Shown here one piece after another: positions 16,139 to 23,799 of a stretch of 37,829 nucleotides of DNA. Origin of the DNA: Planctomycetaceae bacterium (GTDB taxonomy: Bacteria > Planctomycetota > Planctomycetia > Pirellulales > PNKZ01). The notes under the pieces were generated by a model. The model did no database searches and had not been told where the DNA came from. It saw only the letters and a program-made list of their open reading frames with translations. Every line of letters starts with the position of its first letter. The first letter of the stretch is position 1. The translations under genes and the position numbers were made by a program. The DNA is taken from the NCBI GenBank assembly GCA_016793115.1, contig JAEUIN010000267.1:1-37829 (forward strand), read 5' to 3'.

Positions 16139-17494
16139 ATGAAGATCATCTACGTCGCCTCCGGTGCCGCCGGCATGTACTGCGGTATGTGCCTGCACGA
16201 CAACACCCTCGCCGCGGCCATGCTTGCGCTCGGCGAAGACGTGTTGCTCACCCCGACGTACACGCCGCTGCGGACCGACGAAGAAAACGTCAGTAAGCAG
16301 CCGCCGATCAGGTACGGCGGGATCAACGTCTTTCTCCAGCAGAAATCGGCCCTCTTTCGCCATACGCCTTGGTTCGTCGACAAACTGTTCGATTCGCCCG
16401 CGCTCTTAAACTGGGTCAGTCGCTTCAGCTCGTCGGTGCAGGCTGAAAAACTCGGTCCGCTAACAGTTTCGATGCTGGAGGGGAACGACGGCAAGCAGCG
16501 CAAGGAGTTGACGAAGCTCATCCACTGGATGAAGACGGAGAAGCCCGACGTCGTGCATCTCTCCAGCGCGCTTCTCGTCGGCATGGCCGGCCCGCTGCGC
16601 GCCGCACTCAAGGTGCCGATCGTCTGTTCGCTCTCGGGAGAAGACATCTTTCTTGAGAAGCTCATCCCGCCGTACTACGAACGGGCTCGCGAACTATTAC
16701 GACGCAAAGGAGCCGACGTCGACGCCTACACCGCGCTCAATCGCTACTACGCCGACTTCATGATCGACTACATGGATCTCGACCCGGCGCGGGTGCATGT
16801 CATTCCGCACGGTCTCAAGCTCGAAGGGCACGTGCTGCGCGACGAGCCTCGCTCGGACGCTCCCGTCACGATAGGCTTCTTCGCTCGCATCTGTTACGAA
16901 AAAGGCCTTCACCTTTTGGCGGAAGCGTTTCGCTTGTTGCAGGAGCGTCGCGATTTGCCTCCGCTCAGACTCGTCGCCGCCGGCTACCTCGGCGGGGCCG
17001 ACAAGCCGTACTTAGCCAAGATCAAAGGGCAGTTCCAAGCGTGGGGGCTGGCGGATAAGTTCCGCTACGCCGGTGAGCCGGACCGCGACGAGAAGATTCG
17101 CATCCTCCACTCGTTCGATGTGATGAGCGTGCCGGCCGTTTATCGCGAAAGCAAAGGCCTGTCGATTCTCGAAGCCTTGGCCAACGGCGTCCCGGTCGTT
17201 CAGCCTGCCCACGGCTCGTATCCCGAGATCATCGCCGACACCGGCGGCGGCATTCTCCACGAACCGGAAAATCCACGCGATTTGGCCGACAAGCTCGCCG
17301 AACTCATTCGCGATCGCTCCCGCCTTCGCGAACTCGGCAAGCGCGGGCACGCCGCGATCCACGATCGCTATGACGATCGCCGCATGGCCCGGCGCACGAT
17401 CGAACTTTATCGCTCTCTCTTCGCCCGCCGCGGCGGTAAGCAATCGAGCGGCGCCGACGGAACGGTAGTCTTCTCCGACAGGACGCTGCAATGA
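16139..17494 (+). CDS. GT4-family glycosyltransferase
   Basis: This 451-residue protein is a GT-B-fold, retaining glycosyltransferase of family 4. The N-terminal glycine-rich start (MKIIYVASGAAGMYCG) and the C-terminal donor-site segment YRESKGLSILEALANGVPVV (the usual E-x7-E motif) are clear. An HVIPHG segment near residue 220 marks the inter-domain region. It should transfer a sugar from a nucleotide sugar in the cytoplasm; donor and acceptor are unknown. Its last bases overlap the thioesterase start (ATGA), so the two are translationally coupled. Position after the chorismate lyase suggests glycosylation of the locus's product (inference). A more general cell-envelope sugar role is possible. 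No good ribosome-binding site is visible before the ATG. Confidence 0.88.
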   Translation: MKIIYVASGAAGMYCGMCLHDNTLAAAMLALGEDVLLTPTYTPLRTDEENVSKQPPIRYGGINVFLQQKSALFRHTPWFVDKLFDSPALLNWVSRFSSSVQAEKLGPLTVSMLEGNDGKQRKELTKLIHWMKTEKPDVVHLSSALLVGMAGPLRAALKVPIVCSLSGEDIFLEKLIPPYYERARELLRRKGADVDAYTALNRYYADFMIDYMDLDPARVHVIPHGLKLEGHVLRDEPRSDAPVTIGFFARICYEKGLHLLAEAFRLLQERRDLPPLRLVAAGYLGGADKPYLAKIKGQFQAWGLADKFRYAGEPDRDEKIRILHSFDVMSVPAVYRESKGLSILEALANGVPVVQPAHGSYPEIIADTGGGILHEPENPRDLADKLAELIRDRSRLRELGKRGHAAIHDRYDDRRMARRTIELYRSLFARRGGKQSSGADGTVVFSDRTLQ

Positions 17495-17901
17495 GTCGAC
17501 CGTTTCGTTATCCGCGACGCGTCGAGTTTCGCGACACCGACGCGGCCGGAATCGCCCACTTCTCCACCTTCTTTCCCTTCATGGAGGAGGCCGAGCACGC
17601 CTTCCTCCGCGCGCGTGGGCTCAGCGTACTAATGCACGACTCGGCGGGCGCGATCAGTTGGCCGCGCGTCTCCGTGAAGTGCGACTACAAAAGCCCTGTG
17701 AAATTCGAAGACATGCTGACGATCGAGGTCGTGCTTGCGCGCGTCGGCGAGAAGAGCGTCGCCTACACGTTCACGTTCACCTGCGACGATCGGCTCGTCG
17801 CCGTCGGAGAAATTACGGCCGTTTGCTGCCGCGTTGCCTTGGGGGCCGCACCGAAGAGCATGCGCATCCCCGACGACATCCGCGCCAAGCTGATAAACTA
17901 G
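17491..17901 (+). CDS. hotdog-fold acyl-CoA thioesterase (4HBT/YbgC family)
   Basis: This 136-residue protein has the 4-hydroxybenzoyl-CoA thioesterase-type signature FRDTDAAGIAHFSTFFPF with Asp17 in the catalytic position of the Pseudomonas enzyme, followed by FMEEAEHAFLR and a DYKSPVKFED segment. It should hydrolyse an acyl- or aryl-CoA thioester. The family is broad, so the name does not prove a hydroxybenzoyl substrate, although a chorismate lyase and an acid-activating enzyme in the same locus make that attractive (inference). The start overlaps the glycosyltransferase stop. The next gene starts 20 bases downstream. Confidence 0.87.
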   Translation: MSRPFRYPRRVEFRDTDAAGIAHFSTFFPFMEEAEHAFLRARGLSVLMHDSAGAISWPRVSVKCDYKSPVKFEDMLTIEVVLARVGEKSVAYTFTFTCDDRLVAVGEITAVCCRVALGAAPKSMRIPDDIRAKLIN

Positions 17902-17921
17902 TCGCCTGAAGGGAACGTCCG

Positions 17922-18932
17922 TTGCGCGAATGGGGCATCCAGGTCGCACAGCTTCGCAGCGCGGCAATTCCCGCACGTATACCAACAATTCCGTACCCGT
18001 ACGCACCTTTGCCAACTTACCTCGAAGACATTACGATCCGTCTCGCCCAAGGGCTCGACAAGCTTCCTGAATCAGTCCGCGCCAAACACGCCGACTTCAT
18101 TAAGCGTTGCCAGCGAGACGACGGCGGCTGGGCCGGCCGCGAAGGCCCGAGCGACCTCTACTACACCGGCTTTGCGCTCCGCGGCCTTGGTATGACGGGG
18201 GAACTCACCGGCTCGGCGGCCGAGCGCGCCGCCCAGTTTTTGAACGCGCGGCTGGGGGGATCCGCACCGATCATCGATTTCCTGTCGCTCGTCTACGGCG
18301 GCATGCTGCTCGAGATGTCGGCCGGCATTAACATCTTCGCAAATTCCTTTGGCGATTGGCGCTCTAACGTCTCCGCGGCGCTTGAGCGGTTCCGTCGTCC
18401 CGACGGCGGCTACGCCAAGACCGATGAAGGACAATCGTCCAGTACGTACAATACATTTCTAGTCGTCATTTGCAACGAATTGATCGGCCGCCCGGTCGTC
18501 GAGCCGGAGCGGATCATTGAGTTCGTCAAATCGCGTCGCCGTTCCGACGGCGGCTTCGTCGAAATCGGCCCGATGACCAAGAGCGGCACGAATCCGTCGG
18601 CGGCGGCCGGCGCACTGTTGCGCATCCTCGACGGCTACGATCAAACGATGCGAGATGAGTTGATCAATTTCTTGCTCGACGCCCAGACCGACGAAGGCGG
18701 CTTCCGCGCCAACACGCGGATTCCCGTCGCCGACGTGCTGAGTACGTTCACCGCCTTGCTGACACTCTCGGACCTAGGCGCCCTTGAAGAGGTCGACTTG
18801 CCCGCCGCACGCCGTTACGTCGAATCGATGCAGCTTCCGGACGGCGGGTTTCTCGGCGGCGTGTGGGACGGCGGTACGGACGTCGAATACACCTTCTACG
18901 GGTTAGGCGGCTTAGCTTTGCTGGCACCTTAG
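17922..18932 (+). CDS. prenyltransferase-beta-like alpha/alpha-barrel protein, zinc ligands apparently lost
   Basis: This protein of up to 336 residues has repeated GGF/GGY units (DDGGWAG, PDGGYAK, SDGGFVE, DEGGFRA, PDGGFLGG) of the prenyltransferase/squalene-oxidase repeat fold, closest in style to the Rab geranylgeranyltransferase beta subunit. Aligned by eye, the D-x-C zinc motif reads Asp271-Val-Leu273, and the zinc histidine is Tyr323 (DVEYTFYG). Two of three zinc ligands are therefore absent, which argues against protein prenylation. No DxDD motif of class II cyclases is visible either. It may be a non-catalytic or divergent prenyl-binding protein or cyclase partner (inference). The annotated start is TTG at 17922; a TTG at 18009 would drop a proline-rich leader. 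It closes the locus, 20 bases after the thioesterase gene. Confidence 0.8.
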   Translation: MREWGIQVAQLRSAAIPARIPTIPYPYAPLPTYLEDITIRLAQGLDKLPESVRAKHADFIKRCQRDDGGWAGREGPSDLYYTGFALRGLGMTGELTGSAAERAAQFLNARLGGSAPIIDFLSLVYGGMLLEMSAGINIFANSFGDWRSNVSAALERFRRPDGGYAKTDEGQSSSTYNTFLVVICNELIGRPVVEPERIIEFVKSRRRSDGGFVEIGPMTKSGTNPSAAAGALLRILDGYDQTMRDELINFLLDAQTDEGGFRANTRIPVADVLSTFTALLTLSDLGALEEVDLPAARRYVESMQLPDGGFLGGVWDGGTDVEYTFYGLGGLALLAP

Positions 18933-19067
18933 AATCGAATTTCCGAGGTAAGTCGCCCCTCGCTCCGCGAGTTTCCGGTTGCCATAATCAAGGGATGCGT
19001 TTTGCCGCGGCTTTGCGGCTTTGCGGCTTGGCGTGACCGGTCCCTCATCCGCTCGAGGAATTTTTCC

Positions 19068-22000
19068 ATGTCGTCGTCTGTTGCGCCGCGGCGTAACTTG
19101 GTTGTCGCCGTCGGCGCGATCGTCTTATTCGCTTCGGCGTTCGCCGGCGAGCCCGCAGTCTTGGCACAAGACGCTCCGGGCGTTAACGCCGGCGCGGCCA
19201 ATCAGCAGTTCAACGTAGCCGGCGGATTTCACAACCGTCAGGCCTGGGATCTCGCGGCCGAAGAATGGGCGAAGTTTCTCAAAGACTTTCCCGCTGATCC
19301 ACGCGCGGCTGCCGCAAGGTTTTATCTTGGGCAGTGCCAATTACAGCTCAAGCAATTCGACAAAGCCGCGGCGACCCTCAAGCCGCTAATTGCCGCTCGG
19401 CCGAAATTGGAGCAAATGCCTGTCGCGCAACTCTCGCTCGGAATAGCCGAGTTCAATCTGGCCCAACAAGGCGACGAAAAGCAATTTGCCGCCGCGGAGC
19501 AAACTCTCTCCGCCGCCCTGCGCGATCATTCCGACGGAAAACACGTTCCGCAAACGGTCTACTATCTTGCCGAATCGCTGTATGCGCAGGGCAAGCTTGA
19601 GCAGGCGGAGCCGCTTTACCGTCGCGTTGTCACGGAGTTTTCCGACAATGTTCTCGCCCCCGACGCGCTCTATTCGCTCGGCGTTACACTTGAAGAGTTG
19701 AAACGGGGCGAAGCCGCCCTCGACGCCTACGCAAAGTTCGTGGACCTGTTTCCCAAGCATGCGTTGCGTACCGAAGTCAACGTCCGTCGGGCCGATCTGA
19801 TCGCCGCGGCCGGCGACTATGCCGCCGCCGAAACCCTGTTTTCCGCCGCCGCCGCCGATGCAGACTACGCGGACGCAGATTACGCTCTACTTCGCCGAGC
19901 CGGTTGCCTCTTCGAACAAAAGCAGTTTGCCGCCGCGGCGGCCGTCTACGAACAACTCGCGGAGCGATTTCCTAAGTCAAAGTATCGTGAGGATGCCCGG
20001 TTTTCCGCCGGCCGCGCGCACTATTTCGCCGGCCAATACGATCAGTCAGCGTTTCAACTCGCACCGCTTGCGCGCGGCAACGGCGACCGTGCCGCCGAGG
20101 CCGCGCATTGGTCGGCTCGTGCGCTGCTCAAAACAGGCAAGCCGGCAGCCGCTGAAAAACTTTTGGCCGGCTTGAGCAAGGAAACCCTCGCCGCCCGGAA
20201 CTACGCCGCGCAACTCGCGCTCGATGCGGCCGACGCACTCTACGATCAAGCTGATCGCCGAGCCGATGCTTTGAAGGCTTACAAGCAACTTATCGTCGAT
20301 TTCCCGGGCGACCAGCTCGCTGCACAGGCTTTGTATCTTGCGTCGCTCACTGCGCTCGAACTTGGCTGCAACGATGAAGCCCGCAAGCACGCCGAAGCAT
20401 ATCTCAAGTCCAATTCCGACGGTAAACTTCGTGCCGAAGTGCTCTTCATTTTAGGCGAGGCCGCGCTTCGCTCCGGAGACAATAAACAGGCTGCTTTCAC
20501 GTACGACGAATTGTTGAAGTCCGACGGTGAACACGCCGATCGGTCGAAGTGGCTTGTCCGGCGCAGCTATGCACTATCCGGCATGGGCGATCACAAGGCA
20601 GTCGTCGCTTCGTTGGCGCCGGCCGTCGCCGACATGAGCGGTTCGGCGCTGCGAGCCGAGGCCTATCAATTGTTGGGCGTCGCGCGGCAGGCGCTGAAAG
20701 ACTATTCCGGTGCCGTCGTCGACCTGTCGGCTTCCCTTAAACTTGATGCGAAGCGGAGCGGCGCCGATGAAGTTCTGTGGACGCTGGCGGAGTCGCAGCG
20801 GCTGGCCGGCGACCTGCCGGCCGCGCAAGCTTCGTTCGAACGCTTGGCGACCGAGTATCCGCAGAGCAAGCTGCTCGATTCAGCGCTCTATCGTCGGGGC
20901 GAAGCGGCCTACGCCGCGGGTGATTTGGCCGGTGCCGAAGTAGCCTATCGGCGCATCGTCGCCGAATACCCTCAGAGTCAATTCGCGCCGTATGCCCGCT
21001 TCGGGTTGGCATGGACGGCGCTCGGGAAGAAGGACCCGGCGGGCGCCGTCGCCGCCGTCGACGGGCTCCTCAAATCCAAGGGCCCGGCCGAACTCGAAAC
21101 ACAAGGCCGCTACGCACGAGCGCTTGCGTTCGAGCAACTCGGAAAGTTTCAGCCGGCAATTGACGATCTTCAGGTTTACCTGAAAGCGAAAGCTCCCGGC
21201 GGCGAACGCAGCGAGGCCATGTATCGGCTCGGTCGTTGCCAGGTCGGAATGAACAGAAACGAAGACGCGCTGGCGACCTTCGAAGCGCTGCTCAAGGCCG
21301 ACTCAGGCTATGAAGGCGCGCCAAAAGTGCTCTATGAGATTGGTTGGATTCACAAGAAAGCGGAGCGTCCGGCCGACTCGGCCAAAGCGTTTGCGAAACT
21401 CGCCAAGCAATATAGTTCGAGTCCGCTGGCCGCCGAAGCGCTGTTTCATGTCGGGGAGGAAGCTTATGGGCGGCAAGATTACCAGACGGCGATCGACGCC
21501 TTCTACGATGCTCGTGAAAAGGCCGATTCTCCGGAACTCGAAGAGAAGTCGGCCTACAACCTCGGTCTAACTTACTTCCACAAAGGCGACTTTGCCAAAG
21601 CCGAACAGTGGTTCCATTTTGAAATTGAGAAGTTCCCCAAGGGGTCGCTTGCGCAGAACGCTCAATTCCGCAAAGCCGAAGCGCAATTTAAGCAGAAGAA
21701 ATACCGGGAGGCCCTCGCCGAATTTAAGCTGGTTCGCGCCCCAGGCGACGGAGATTTCTTGTCGCTTGCCGCCCTGCGGATCGGGCAGTGCGCTGCGCAG
21801 CTGGACGATTGGCAATCCGCGGAAGCGTCGCTCTCCGAAGCCGTGCAGAAATTTAGTTCCTCACCGCACGCGGCGGAAATAAATTATGAACTCGCCTGGG
21901 CCAAGCAGAATCTCGGCCGAGTCGACGAAGCCTTGAAGCTCTACGAACTTGTAACCGAGCAATCACAAGACGTCGTTGCGGCCCGAGCCCGGTTTATGAT

Positions 22001-22247
22001 CGGCGAGATTTATTTCGAGCGTAAGGATCACAACGAAGCGGTGCGGCACTTCTTTCGAGCGGCCGTCGGTTACGACTTTCCGGAATGGCAAGCTCGCGCT
22101 CACTTCGAGGCGGGGCGTTGTTTTGAGGTGATGGGGAAGCTCGATCAGGCGAAGAAGTCGTATCAGGAAGTCGTTGATAAGTTCGGCCGGTTTGAAGAAG
22201 GCCCTCTGGCGAAGAAGCGGCTCGAAGCGCTGGGTACCGGCGGTTAA
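19068..22247 (+). CDS. large secreted TPR-repeat protein
   Basis: This protein of about 1059 residues begins with a signal peptide (basic residues, then LVVAVGAIVLFASAFA, with cleavage plausible near VLAQD). The rest is almost entirely tetratricopeptide-like repeats with A/Y/F/P spacing, for example FPKSKYREDARFSAGRAHYF and YPQSQFAPYARFGLAW, resembling BamD and CpoB/YbgF repeats. Over twenty repeats are likely. ATG at 19068 is supported by GAGGA at 19055-19059; an in-frame start at 19002 would bury the signal. It should be a periplasmic protein-binding scaffold. It lies 72 bases before an ExbB/TolQ gene, echoing the Tol-Pal operon where CpoB/YbgF accompanies TolQRA, but it is far larger than CpoB (about 260 residues). 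Confidence 0.88.
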   Translation: MSSSVAPRRNLVVAVGAIVLFASAFAGEPAVLAQDAPGVNAGAANQQFNVAGGFHNRQAWDLAAEEWAKFLKDFPADPRAAAARFYLGQCQLQLKQFDKAAATLKPLIAARPKLEQMPVAQLSLGIAEFNLAQQGDEKQFAAAEQTLSAALRDHSDGKHVPQTVYYLAESLYAQGKLEQAEPLYRRVVTEFSDNVLAPDALYSLGVTLEELKRGEAALDAYAKFVDLFPKHALRTEVNVRRADLIAAAGDYAAAETLFSAAAADADYADADYALLRRAGCLFEQKQFAAAAAVYEQLAERFPKSKYREDARFSAGRAHYFAGQYDQSAFQLAPLARGNGDRAAEAAHWSARALLKTGKPAAAEKLLAGLSKETLAARNYAAQLALDAADALYDQADRRADALKAYKQLIVDFPGDQLAAQALYLASLTALELGCNDEARKHAEAYLKSNSDGKLRAEVLFILGEAALRSGDNKQAAFTYDELLKSDGEHADRSKWLVRRSYALSGMGDHKAVVASLAPAVADMSGSALRAEAYQLLGVARQALKDYSGAVVDLSASLKLDAKRSGADEVLWTLAESQRLAGDLPAAQASFERLATEYPQSKLLDSALYRRGEAAYAAGDLAGAEVAYRRIVAEYPQSQFAPYARFGLAWTALGKKDPAGAVAAVDGLLKSKGPAELETQGRYARALAFEQLGKFQPAIDDLQVYLKAKAPGGERSEAMYRLGRCQVGMNRNEDALATFEALLKADSGYEGAPKVLYEIGWIHKKAERPADSAKAFAKLAKQYSSSPLAAEALFHVGEEAYGRQDYQTAIDAFYDAREKADSPELEEKSAYNLGLTYFHKGDFAKAEQWFHFEIEKFPKGSLAQNAQFRKAEAQFKQKKYREALAEFKLVRAPGDGDFLSLAALRIGQCAAQLDDWQSAEASLSEAVQKFSSSPHAAEINYELAWAKQNLGRVDEALKLYELVTEQSQDVVAARARFMIGEIYFERKDHNEAVRHFFRAAVGYDFPEWQARAHFEAGRCFEVMGKLDQAKKSYQEVVDKFGRFEEGPLAKKRLEALGTGG

Positions 22248-22319
22248 TCATTGGACGCATTCGGGGAATAAACCAAGCCGCGCACCGCGATTGAATGAAA
22301 ATCAGGAAGATCTGCGTTT

Positions 22320-23315
22320 GTGAGATTCAGCATGTTACGTCAGCCGCTTTACATCGCCCTCGTCGCAGCCGCGACTATTCTCGCCGGCTCGAACGGCGCG
22401 CCAATCGCGGCTCAACAGCCGCTTCGGCCGGAATTGCCCGGTTCGTCCGTCGCGCTTCCGACGGCGACGACGACGGGCACGAATCGTATGGCCGAAGCAG
22501 ATCGGCTGGCCGCCGAAGCTCTCGCCGCCGAAAACGCGAAGGCGGCCGAGGTCGTTGCGCCGCCGAAATCGACGCCGGCGATCAATCTTTGGCAGCTGGC
22601 GATTGACGGCGGAATCTTGATGATTCCGATCGTCGGCTGCTCGGTCTTCGTCGTTTGTTTCGCTTTCGAACGCTGGTTCGGATTGCGGCGACGTAAGTTG
22701 ATGCCGCCGGCTTTGGTGCGCGAACTGGGCGAGTTGGCTCGCCGTCAAGGGGGCGTTGATCCGAGGGCGGCGTATCGGGCCTGCATGAGATATCCTTCCA
22801 CGGCGTCGACGGTGATTCGTGCCGTGCTGCTGAAGATCGGTCGTCCTCACGCCGAACTCGAGCAAACGCTTCGCGAGGTGAATGAGCGCGAGGCGGCGAA
22901 GCTGTATCGAAATGTTCGCCCGATTGAATTGCAAATCTCGGTCGCTCCCTTGCTCGGTCTGCTCGGCACGGTGCAGGGGATGATCATGGCCTTTTTCGTC
23001 ACGGCCAATTCAACGGTGCAAGTGAATCGCGCCGAGCAATTGGCTCAAGGCATTTACGTGGCGCTGGTCACGACATTCGCGGGCTTGTGCGTGGCTATTC
23101 CGGCCGCCGTGCTGGCGCACTACTTCGAAGGCCGCATTCAAAAGCTGTTCAGCGATCTAGACGAGTTTGTGCTCGGCATGTTGCCGCAGTGGGAACGGTT
23201 CGAAGGCAAACTACGAGTGAATCGGGCGACGCTCGCCGGAGAAACCGAACATACGACGACCGCCGAGCCTGCGGAATCAGCGGGCGAGCGCGCGACGGTG
23301 AAGAGCGCCAAGTGA
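22320..23315 (+). CDS. MotA/TolQ/ExbB family proton channel protein
   Basis: This 331-residue protein has an N-terminal hydrophobic signal-like stretch, a short periplasmic A/P/E-rich segment, then the ExbB/TolQ core: a membrane helix at IPIVGCSVFVVCFAF, a cytoplasmic loop with a conserved family segment (REVNEREAAKLYRNV), and helices at SVAPLLGLLGTVQGMIMAFF and VTTFAGLCVAIPAAVLAHYF. With ExbD it should form the proton-driven stator that powers a TonB/TolA-type partner. The GTG start at 22320 is favoured by AGGAAG at 22304-22309; an ATG at 22332 is possible. The extra N-terminal signal and periplasmic region are common in ExbB proteins of non-proteobacterial groups. Confidence 0.92.
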   Translation: MRFSMLRQPLYIALVAAATILAGSNGAPIAAQQPLRPELPGSSVALPTATTTGTNRMAEADRLAAEALAAENAKAAEVVAPPKSTPAINLWQLAIDGGILMIPIVGCSVFVVCFAFERWFGLRRRKLMPPALVRELGELARRQGGVDPRAAYRACMRYPSTASTVIRAVLLKIGRPHAELEQTLREVNEREAAKLYRNVRPIELQISVAPLLGLLGTVQGMIMAFFVTANSTVQVNRAEQLAQGIYVALVTTFAGLCVAIPAAVLAHYFEGRIQKLFSDLDEFVLGMLPQWERFEGKLRVNRATLAGETEHTTTAEPAESAGERATVKSAK

Positions 23316-23359
23316 TCGCCCGTATATTGTTCCCGGTCTCAAGTTTCTAGCTTCTCGTC

Positions 23360-23779
23360 ATGTCCGTCGCGATTAAAAAATCCGCCGCTCTCAATAAGCT
23401 GAACCTCACGCCGATGATCGACGTGGTGTTTCAGTTATTGATCTTCTTTCTCGTCGCGGCTCGATTCGAAGAGGAAGAAAGCGCGATGCCGCTCCCGCTG
23501 CCGCAAGCCAGCGAGGCGATGCCGCGATTGGCGAAGCCGAAGGAGATTTTTATCAACGTCGATCAGGCCGGCCGTATTTTCTTAGGAGGTCGAGTCGTGA
23601 CGACGGCGGAATTGCTCGCCCAGCTGAAGCAGGCTCAAGCCGACAACCCGGGCCGCACGCCGGTCGTCGTTCGCGGCGATGAGCGGTGCGATTTGAAACA
23701 TGTCGTCGCGGTGATGAACGTTTGTGCCAAGGCCGGCATTCGCGATTGCCGGATCGCCACAGCGCCCGACGCCACGTAA
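23360..23779 (+). CDS. ExbD/TolR family protein
   Basis: This 139-residue protein has a single membrane helix starting LNLTPMIDVVFQLLIFFL. Asp21 is the membrane aspartate equivalent to the proton-carrying residue of ExbD. A periplasmic domain follows, including FINVDQAGRIFLGG and a C-terminal CDLKHVVAVMNVCAKAGI, typical of ExbD/TolR. It partners the ExbB gene 44 bases upstream. The following gene starts 20 bases after its stop. Confidence 0.93.
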   Translation: MSVAIKKSAALNKLNLTPMIDVVFQLLIFFLVAARFEEEESAMPLPLPQASEAMPRLAKPKEIFINVDQAGRIFLGGRVVTTAELLAQLKQAQADNPGRTPVVVRGDERCDLKHVVAVMNVCAKAGIRDCRIATAPDAT

Positions 23780-23799
23780 GAGATCACGGAGTCGCGGAG

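Noticed and set aside
17922..18932. Functional protein geranylgeranyltransferase beta subunit
   Set aside because: Two zinc ligands appear replaced (Leu273, Tyr323) and no alpha subunit is present.
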